Assembly: GCA_003133345.1 (NCBI GenBank)
Contig: PKXB01000053.1
Span: forward strand, 17,725-25,044
Length of the DNA: 7,320 nt
DNA from: Hyphomicrobiales bacterium
Lineage (GTDB): Bacteria > Pseudomonadota > Alphaproteobacteria > Rhizobiales > Xanthobacteraceae
Direction of reading: 5' to 3'
In this document: in pieces, positions 1 to 4,295 of the stretch
How the letters are laid out: each line of letters starts with the position of its first letter
How positions within the stretch are numbered: the stretch's first letter is position 1
Translations under genes and position numbers: made by a program
The notes under the pieces: model-generated
What the model saw: the letters and a program-made list of their open reading frames with translations, nothing else
The model's database searches: none
What the model was told of the DNA's origin: nothing

Positions 1-54
1 GCAGCGAAATGACGCGAAGTGCCACTCGCGACCGACGCACCGCAGAATGCTCGG

Positions 55-90
55 CACACAAAGAAAGACCGCCAACGCGGCGGTCTCTCC
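55..90 (-). terminator. Rho-independent terminator of the PEP-CTERM gene
   Basis: Read on the minus strand, a perfect 8-bp stem AGACCGCC/GGCGGTCT (arms at 66-73 and 79-86) closes a 5-base loop and is followed by the T-rich run TTCTTTGTGT. It lies about 27 bases past the stop codon at 113-115, the expected position for an intrinsic terminator ending that transcript. Confidence 0.8.
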
Positions 91-112
91 GAAATCCGAT
101 CAGGTGTTTTGA

Positions 113-601
113 TCAGGCGGCTGCTTGAGCCTTCCGCTTCCTGCGCCAGCCGAGCAGACCTAATGCACCAAGGCCAGTGGCGAAGAGAGGGAGAGCGGCT
201 GGGAGGGGGGTTGCGCTCGTTTCCGCGGTAAACGTCACTGTTAGGCTGCTCGCATCGATGATCGACGCATCCAAGCCATGTCCAATGGTGCCGTCGGTGA
301 ACGTGCCGCCTGCGAAGCCTATAAACGAGGTCCGAAAGAAATCTGGAAGGTAAAACCCATAAGTGTTAGTACTATCGATCACATAAAATCTTTGAAAAAA
401 GCTCGAGTCATCGGTGTTGAAATTATATCCGGAAAACTCTATATTCGCATTCTGCACCACGGCGGTTGCCGTATCAACAGACCACGTACTACCGGCAAGA
501 ATACCAGTGCCGCTAACGTCGAAAGTAACCGTGCTGGCGCTTGCGGCGCCAAACGACAGAAAAAGCGCACAAGCGGCAGCCAGACATTTCAAACGCGACA
601 T
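113..601 (-). CDS. VPLPA-type PEP-CTERM sorting domain protein
   Basis: A 162-residue exported protein. Residues 1-22 form a signal peptide: a positive start (MSRLK), a hydrophobic core and a likely cut after Ala-Ser-Ala. The middle (about 23-128) is rich in Thr, Ser, Phe and Gly, has no cysteine, and is probably a beta-rich surface domain that I cannot name. The C-terminus has the sorting signal in the family order: Pro-Leu-Pro-Ala at 132-135, a hydrophobic segment to about 151, then the basic tail WRRKRK. In this family an exosortase processes the signal at the inner membrane, and the proteins end up in the envelope or extracellular matrix. The start at 601 is chosen because GAGGAAGGGG lies just upstream and the signal peptide begins there. 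The open frame runs on to 820, but the extra 73 residues would bury the signal peptide. No exosortase or polysaccharide gene is nearby. The specific function is unknown. Confidence 0.88.
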   Translation of the reverse strand: MSRLKCLAAACALFLSFGAASASTVTFDVSGTGILAGSTWSVDTATAVVQNANIEFSGYNFNTDDSSFFQRFYVIDSTNTYGFYLPDFFRTSFIGFAGGTFTDGTIGHGLDASIIDASSLTVTFTAETSATPLPAALPLFATGLGALGLLGWRRKRKAQAAA

Positions 602-635
602 CTTAGTCCCCTTCCTCGACGCCTCGCCACAATCA

Positions 636-666
636 TTAATATGGTCTTTCTCGATGGTGCTGTCTA
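636..666 (-). promoter_or_regulatory. Possible promoter of the PEP-CTERM gene
   Basis: On the minus strand a TAGACA hexamer (661-666; five of six matches to TTGACA) precedes an AT-rich CATATTAA stretch (637-644). The spacer is 16 bases if CATATT is the -10, or 19 if TATTAA is. A transcript from here would have a leader of roughly 30 bases that includes the GAGGAAGGGG ribosome binding site. It is supported by motif resemblance only. Confidence 0.35.
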
Positions 667-903
667 GGCCTGCCCGCTCCATTAATAGCTGGCCTTTTGA
701 AGGGGCGGCCACCCGGCTTTGCCACAATTCAAACTGACCCACTACCCAAGGTCGACGCTGGTACTTGTCCGCTTCGCTCCGAAAGCGACCGAAATATTGC
801 AGTGCCAAGAATGAACGCAATTGCCAAAAGTGATCCGTCCGACCACACCCGCTTCGGGCTGCATTTCATGTCGTGGGTACCAAACGTCAGATTTCAACCA
901 CTA
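667..903. other. Gene-free stretch between the PEP-CTERM gene and the repeat cluster
   Basis: No convincing gene was seen here. A plus-strand frame that could start by ATG at about 811 runs to 999, but it lacks a ribosome binding site, reads straight through the GTTCCG repeats and gives a composition with no recognisable domain. The left end of the putative mobile element may lie in this stretch or nearby, but no boundary repeat could be identified. Confidence 0.5.
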
Positions 904-1086
904 GGTGTTCCGGTGTTCCGCGTTCCGGTGGGTCAGCCGTACTCCGTATGTTTTGCTACAGTCAATCTCTCTATATTTACCGGAACACCGGAACAGTAAT
1001 AGAGAATATAGAGTGATTAGAGGGATTTAGGCCCGTTCCGGTGTCGATTTTTGTACCGGAACAGACCGCAACACCGGAACAGGTCT
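904..1086. repeat. Cluster of eight GTTCCG cores in both orientations
   Basis: The core GTTCCG occurs on the plus strand at 907-912, 915-920, 922-927 and 1035-1040. Its complement CGGAAC occurs at 981-986, 989-994, 1057-1062 and 1075-1080. Most copies extend to GTTCCGGTG. Copies at 907 and 915, and at 981 and 989, are spaced 8 bases apart and form 15-base arms (906-920 and 981-995) that are exact reverse complements. A second pair, GTTCCGGT at 1035-1042 and its complement at 1055-1062, surrounds a 12-base T-rich loop. The arrangement resembles an iteron or operator cluster bound by a protein, or a cruciform-forming site. No adjacent replication initiator gene was found, so its role is unknown. 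Confidence 0.8.
963..1019. repeat. Imperfect inverted repeat inside the GTTCCG cluster
   Basis: Arms at 963-977 (…CTCTCTATATT) and 1005-1019 (AATATAGAGTGATTA) are reverse complements at 13 of 15 positions. They flank two direct CCGGAAC copies (980-986 and 988-994). The arms are AT-rich while the enclosed part is GC-rich, which would suit a protein-bound or cruciform structure. Confidence 0.6.
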
Positions 1087-1266
1087 AAGGGCGCGCGTGC
1101 CGCCTTGAATGGTGTGCAAATCAAACCTTTCGCCCCTCGAATTAAACCTTGTGCAGTCTAAAAAGCCCTTCGCCCTCCTCGCGCTCGACCCCTTAATCAT
1201 TGACGCCATTCGCCGAAGGGTTCGCGTTAACCATACTCTCTGCACACTCGCGCACGCGAGGCATTA

Positions 1267-1305
1267 GACATCAGTTTTGATGGCTGTGGCCACGTTTCTG
1301 ATGTT
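1267..1305. repeat. Nested inverted repeat with a GTGGCCAC centre
   Basis: GACATCAG (1267-1274) pairs with CTGATGTT (1298-1305) at seven of eight Watson-Crick positions, plus one G-T. The perfect palindrome GTGGCCAC (1286-1293) lies between them. It may be a regulator-binding site or an RNA hairpin. There is no T-run, so it is not an obvious terminator. Confidence 0.45.
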
Positions 1306-1393
1306 TAATACATCACCATCCGCGCCGCCGCCCCGACCATTAACACTAACGAGTAATCTGAATTGCACTGCCCGAATGGTCGAGCGGTGATCG

Positions 1394-1417
1394 AGCACCG
1401 GCCGCGCGGCGCGTGCT
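1394..1417. repeat. GC-rich hairpin
   Basis: AGCAC (1394-1398) pairs with GTGCT (1413-1417). Inside, the perfect palindrome GCCGCGCGGC (1401-1410) can extend the stem after a 2x2 internal loop. No T-tract follows. In DNA this rich in GC such a stem can arise by chance. Confidence 0.35.
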
Positions 1418-1617
1418 GGTCGTCTTGGATCAGTCGAGCACAGCGACGCGCACAGGCAGCAGTTGCACCACTCCCATTAACTCACGCCGATCAACTAATG
1501 GTGGGCCACTTAGGAGGGTCGGCGCTGTGAAACATCGTGTTCAATCCCGTTAAGCATTCCTTCATCATATGCGCCCGCCATTTCATTGGGGATCGGGCAC
1601 AACCGCCGCTGTGCGCG

Positions 1618-1629
1618 TAAGATATCTTA
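1618..1629. promoter_or_regulatory. Perfect 12-bp palindrome TAAGATATCTTA
   Basis: The twelve bases TAAGATATCTTA read the same on both strands. The site is AT-rich in a GC-rich surrounding and lies 32 bases upstream of a strong AGAGGAGGG ribosome binding site. It has the form of an operator for a dimeric regulator, possibly overlapping a promoter -10 region. No cognate regulator can be assigned; the AlpA-like protein is one possibility by proximity only. Confidence 0.4.
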
Positions 1630-1674
1630 TGGAATATTTTTGAGCGTGAACACAATCTGTAGAGGAGGGTTTTG

Positions 1675-1796
1675 ATGGTCGCGGGCGCGGCGAGTTGATG
1701 TCGCGACCATCCGCGAACGCGAGCGGCGGCGCGAGCGCGGCGCGGCGGAGAGCCCGTCAAGAGGATGGCAAAGGTTTTGATCTTCATCATGACTGA
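1675..1796 (+). CDS. Two tiny overlapping ORFs behind a strong ribosome binding site (tentative)
   Basis: AGAGGAGGG (1661-1669) is the strongest plus-strand Shine-Dalgarno sequence I noticed in the window, and it is well spaced from the ATG at 1675. That frame encodes only seven residues (MVAGAAS) and stops at 1696-1698. The stop overlaps a second ATG at 1698 in a TGATG arrangement, and the second frame runs 32 codons to TGA at 1794-1796, giving an Arg/Ala/Ser-rich peptide ending in DLHHD. The TGATG overlap is typical of translational coupling. The pair could be a leader peptide with a coupled micro-ORF, or the remnant of a decayed gene whose start survives. No family is recognised. Confidence 0.25.
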
Positions 1797-2003
1797 GTAG
1801 TGTTAACGCCCGGCCGCGCCGGTCATTCATCCTTAATTTTAGGCACGGGGTAACCTTAACGAGAGGGCGGCGAGCGCGATTGGGCTATGTGCCCTCTTTG
1901 CCGCGCTCGCGCCCAAAAAACAGAAAAAGAACAAGCCCCCTTCGCATGTCGCTCTTCGTTTCAGCGAAAAGAAAAAGCGTTTTCAAAAATAATTTTGACC
2001 GGC

Positions 2004-2009
2004 TACACT
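2004..2009 (+). promoter_or_regulatory. Possible -10 box for leaderless expression of the 56-codon ORF
   Basis: TACACT matches four of the six bases of TATAAT and ends six bases before the ATG at 2016. Transcription would then begin at or next to the start codon, giving a leaderless message. This would explain the absence of a ribosome binding site. The -35 position (about 1981-1986, TTTCAA) matches poorly. Confidence 0.25.
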
Positions 2010-2015
2010 CAGCAC

Positions 2016-2186
2016 ATGCCCGACACCTCGCCCGATCAAATCAAGTTTCCAGTTGTCGTGGTGGTCGATAACGTGCGCGTCGAAGTCGTTTTGCTGTTGA
2101 AGCCCGGCACTGTGGTGAGCGTGGCGGAAACAAAAACCACGACTGAGCCGCCGCCTTCGGAGCCGGACCCCGCCGCCCCCCGTTAA
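2016..2186 (+). CDS. Small hypothetical protein, valine-rich with proline-rich tail
   Basis: A 56-residue protein. Residues 14-31 are dominated by Val, Ile and Leu (five valines in a row, then DNVRVEVVLLL), followed by KPGTVVSV. The tail from about residue 45 is rich in Pro, Glu and Ala. Alternating hydrophobic and charged residues suggest paired beta strands rather than a membrane helix, because Asp, Arg and Glu interrupt the segment. The frame is open back to 1887, but the extra 43 residues are Lys/Arg/Cys-rich and run through A-rich non-coding-like sequence, so I prefer the ATG at 2016. No ribosome binding site is visible; expression may be leaderless. It lies upstream of the AlpA-like gene on the same strand, so it may be element cargo or accessory. 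No function is assigned. Confidence 0.45.
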   Translation: MPDTSPDQIKFPVVVVVDNVRVEVVLLLKPGTVVSVAETKTTTEPPPSEPDPAAPR

Positions 2187-2205
2187 TCATCCCGCACGAT
2201 TTCCC

Positions 2206-2236
2206 TTGAACAATCGAGTCCGGCATGTGCTAGGAA
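2206..2236 (+). promoter_or_regulatory. Weak promoter candidate for the AlpA/peptidase operon
   Basis: TTGAAC (2206-2211) is followed 19 bases later by TAGGAA (2231-2236), which carries a TG two bases upstream like an extended -10. The spacing is longer than ideal. A transcript would start near 2243 and carry both the AlpA-like gene and the peptidase gene. Confidence 0.25.
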
Positions 2237-2306
2237 ATGGTCAACGGCCAGCACGCCGCAACCCGCGCCCGGATAGGAGACCGCGCGCCGATTGTGAGCT
2301 TGTGCC

Positions 2307-2540
2307 ATGTCCGCTCCCCTCCCCGCGTTCTCTATAATTCGCCTAGATGACGCCCCGCTGTGGCGTATCGCTGACGTGCGTCAACACTTCGGTGTTTCGG
2401 CGATGTGGATATGGCGCAAGACGCGAGAAGCGGACTTCCCCAAGGCAATAAAATTCGGCGGCCCGCGCTCCGCTCGCTTCTGGAAACGTGACGACGTTCT
2501 CGACTGGGCGAACAAGCACGTCCAAGGCGGTGCGCCATGA
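2307..2540 (+). CDS. AlpA-like helix-turn-helix DNA-binding protein
   Basis: A 77-residue DNA-binding protein of the AlpA/excisionase-like winged-helix type. Residues 19-41 (LWRIADVRQHFGVS…IWRKTR) form the helix-turn-helix, the part that in this family selects the DNA site. FPKAIKFGGPRSARFWKRDD (about 44-63) matches the usual wing ending in an Arg-x-Trp-x-x-x-Asp-type segment, and VLDWANKH closes the last helix. Proteins of this type act as regulators of prophage and island integrase genes or as recombination directionality factors, which fits the integrase 550 bases away. The ATG at 2307 follows an in-frame TGA at 2295, so no earlier start exists. The ribosome binding site is weak. Its stop overlaps the next start as ATGA, so the two genes are translated from one message. 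Which of the two roles it plays cannot be read from the sequence. Confidence 0.85.
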   Translation: MSAPLPAFSIIRLDDAPLWRIADVRQHFGVSAMWIWRKTREADFPKAIKFGGPRSARFWKRDDVLDWANKHVQGGAP

Positions 2541-3094
2541 CCCGCGAAGAAAAACGAGAGTGGGCCGCCGAGCGTCGCAAGACGGCAATCCATGAAGCCG
2601 GTCACGTCGTGATCGCCAACGCGCTCGGCAGTCCTGCGACGGGCACGATATGGCCGAGCATACTCACCTGTAACAGCGGTGTCGTGATACGAGGTTTTGA
2701 AGGCTCGATGCACTCGGGCCGGTGGAAAAATTCACTGCAAATTCAGCGGCGGGTCGGCGTCGCGGGAGCGGTCGCTGAGCATTGCTGGAATGAAGCCATA
2801 GACGGCTATTATGCCGAATCCGATTTTGGCGACATTTACGAAATGATGTCATGGTCTGATCGAAAGACCGGCCAAAAGTTCGACGGCCCATATGAGCAAC
2901 GATCAGCCGGGCATGTGATTGATCTCAACCACTCGACATTGCGCGAAGAGATTACGTGGCGCAACGCTACGGCGTGGGTCTATAAGCAAATCAACTCGTG
3001 CACCGGCAAGCTATGGCCCGAGTTGCTTCGCGAAGCCCGCGTGATGATCGTCGAGAGCCGTGGTGTCGAACCCGTTGACGATACTATGCCGTAA
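2537..3094 (+). CDS. Stand-alone HEAGH zinc metallopeptidase, FtsH (M41)-like
   Basis: A 185-residue soluble protein with no signal peptide or membrane segment. The zinc-protease motif His-Glu-Ala-Gly-His is at 19-23, with AIHEAGHVVIANALG matching the active-site helix of FtsH peptidase domains. Downstream, GVAGAVAEHCWN (74-85) corresponds to the FtsH segment with Gly-Gly-x-x-Ala-Glu, and ESDFGDIYEMM (94-104) to the segment that carries the third zinc ligand, so Asp96 or Asp99 is the likely ligand. His19 and His23 would hold zinc and Glu20 would be the general base. FtsH itself is about 600-650 residues, with two membrane helices and an AAA ATPase; all of that is absent here. The peptidase must therefore act without ATP-driven unfolding or on exposed sites. 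It is coupled to the AlpA-like gene by a 4-base overlap, so cleavage of a regulator is a plausible but unproven role. Its last 11 bases overlap the integrase gene tail to tail. Confidence 0.75.
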   Translation: MTREEKREWAAERRKTAIHEAGHVVIANALGSPATGTIWPSILTCNSGVVIRGFEGSMHSGRWKNSLQIQRRVGVAGAVAEHCWNEAIDGYYAESDFGDIYEMMSWSDRKTGQKFDGPYEQRSAGHVIDLNHSTLREEITWRNATAWVYKQINSCTGKLWPELLREARVMIVESRGVEPVDDTMP

Positions 3095-4172
3095 GGATGG
3101 CCGGGGCCGCCGTCGTGATCGAGGCGATATGATCCGACCAAAGTGCGAACGCGGCAGCGACTTCGGGCTCGAACTTGTACCGCTGATAAATTCCAGCGAT
3201 GCCTTTCACGGAATGATTGAGAACACGCTCCACGATGTGCGGAGCAACCCCGATGCGAGCCATACCGGAAGCGGTCGAACGCCTCAGATCGTGCAGCGTG
3301 AAATGCTGGATTTCGAGCTTGATCTTTTTCCGTTCGCTGCCGTCGCGCGAGACCGGCTTGTCACCACCGAACACGTACCGGCCACGGCGCGGGCAGGCGT
3401 CAATGATCGACTGCATCAATGGCGTGATCGGTATCTTGTGAGCGACCGCCGTCTTAGTGCGGGCCGCCGACAAGTTGATGGCACCGTCCGCAATCTCAGT
3501 CCATTGCAAAGCGCCAATTTCGGAACGTCTGCACGCCGTGAGAATGAGAAGCCGGACGAAAGGACCGGACGCCTTCCACACTTGCGCAATCTCGTTGTCA
3601 CTCAGTACGCGGTCGCGGGTGATGTCGCGGGTCGGGCGCTTCAATCCACGGGCGGGGCTCGACTGGATCATGTCGCGGCCCTCCGCCCAATGCAGGAAGG
3701 CGCGCAAGCATTTCCAAAATGTATTCGCGGCTTGTGGCCCACGGTCGAGAGCATGGTCAATCTCGGCAATAACATCCCGGCGCGTGATCGAGCTAAGAGA
3801 GCGACCGCGCCAAGCCGCGACGGCGCGATCTAGTTCTCGCTTATTGTAGACGAGCGTGGATGGCCGCAGCTTCGACCCGTGACGTTGAAGGTATTGTTCA
3901 ACGGCGGCGTCGATTGTCTCGTCAGTCGCGTAGCCAAGCGAAGCATTCTCTAAGATGGAACGGGCGCGGCGGCGAGCGGCTAATAGGCTGACACGCGGGA
4001 AGGGGCCGAGCGTCGTCTTGTGGCCGCGACCGTTCGACCGATACCGGACGACGAAAGACCGGAAGCCGCTCGGCTGTAGGATTAACTTCAAACCTTGCAC
4101 CGCATCGTCGCCGTACTCGATCCGCTTCGTGCTAGGCTTGAGGCGTTCAATGGTGATCGGTGTGAGCTTCAT
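3084..4172 (-). CDS. int: Tyrosine recombinase / site-specific integrase
   Basis: A phage- or island-type tyrosine recombinase of 362 residues from the ATG at 4172. The same frame can also start at GTG 4211, adding 13 residues rich in Ser and Arg. Residue numbers here use the longer form. Residues 14-90 look like the arm-DNA-binding domain (MKLTPITIERLK…), about 95-185 the core-binding helical domain, and about 200-355 the catalytic domain. All catalytic residues are seen: Arg228 in ACRRSEIGALQW, Lys253 in the beta hairpin, His307 and Arg310 in HDLR, His333 in VLNHS, and the nucleophile Tyr342 in GIYQRY. I prefer 4172 because family members begin there; neither start has a good ribosome binding site. 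The enzyme would integrate and excise the element, with the AlpA-like protein as a candidate partner. It overlaps the peptidase gene by 11 bases at the 3' end, so there is no room for a terminator between them. Confidence 0.93.
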   Translation of the reverse strand: MKLTPITIERLKPSTKRIEYGDDAVQGLKLILQPSGFRSFVVRYRSNGRGHKTTLGPFPRVSLLAARRRARSILENASLGYATDETIDAAVEQYLQRHGSKLRPSTLVYNKRELDRAVAAWRGRSLSSITRRDVIAEIDHALDRGPQAANTFWKCLRAFLHWAEGRDMIQSSPARGLKRPTRDITRDRVLSDNEIAQVWKASGPFVRLLILTACRRSEIGALQWTEIADGAINLSAARTKTAVAHKIPITPLMQSIIDACPRRGRYVFGGDKPVSRDGSERKKIKLEIQHFTLHDLRRSTASGMARIGVAPHIVERVLNHSVKGIAGIYQRYKFEPEVAAAFALWSDHIASITTAAPAILTA

Positions 4173-4254
4173 TCGGGGGCGCGAACGTCGCGATTGAGAA
4201 TGGGAGACCACGTTACACGTTGATCGACCGAACCGAAAAGAGGCCCGAACACGT

Positions 4255-4263
4255 TGTTATACG
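4255..4263 (+). promoter_or_regulatory. Possible extended -10 promoter for the AsmA-like gene
   Basis: TGTTATACG has the TG-N-TATAnn form of an extended -10 element and lies about 33 bases upstream of the ATG at 4296. No good -35 is visible (4235-4240 is GAAAAG). If the element inserted here, this promoter could be element DNA driving a host gene. Confidence 0.3.
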
Positions 4264-4295
4264 ATGATTTTCCTTGAGCTTCGTTAACGGGTGCC

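Larger units (their letters stand above)
1087..2015. other. Long gene-poor stretch with hairpins and TTAA motifs
   Basis: No well-supported gene was seen in about 930 bases. The open frames present on either strand are short, Arg/Ala-rich and without a recognisable domain. What can be seen is: inverted repeats at 1267-1305 and 1394-1417, a complementary pair CCCTTCG/CGAAGGG at about 1167-1173 and 1213-1219, a 12-bp palindrome at 1618-1629, a strong ribosome binding site at 1661-1668 leading into two tiny ORFs, and an AT/purine-rich run at about 1915-1995. The stretch could be decayed element DNA, or regulatory or origin DNA of the mobile element. Confidence 0.5.

Noticed and set aside
697..999. 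Plus-strand open frame reading through the GTTCCG repeats
   Set aside because: It has no ribosome binding site and no recognisable domain, and its C-terminal third is translated repeat sequence.
904..1086. CRISPR array
   Set aside because: Repeat units are 6-15 bases, occur in both orientations and have irregular, very short spacing.
1027..1245. Minus-strand open frame of 72 codons
   Set aside because: It is Arg-rich, its tail is translated repeat, and it has no family resemblance.
1491..1830. Two overlapping minus-strand open frames
   Set aside because: Compositions are Arg/Ala-rich or mixed without domains, and no ribosome binding site supports either start.
2333..2338. Perfect TATAAT on the plus strand
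   Set aside because: It lies inside the AlpA-like coding region, has no -35 at the right distance, and the nearest downstream ATG (2347) is out of frame.
4201..4230. Possible tRNA 3' end as attachment site
   Set aside because: Neither strand has a T-arm or acceptor-stem arrangement.
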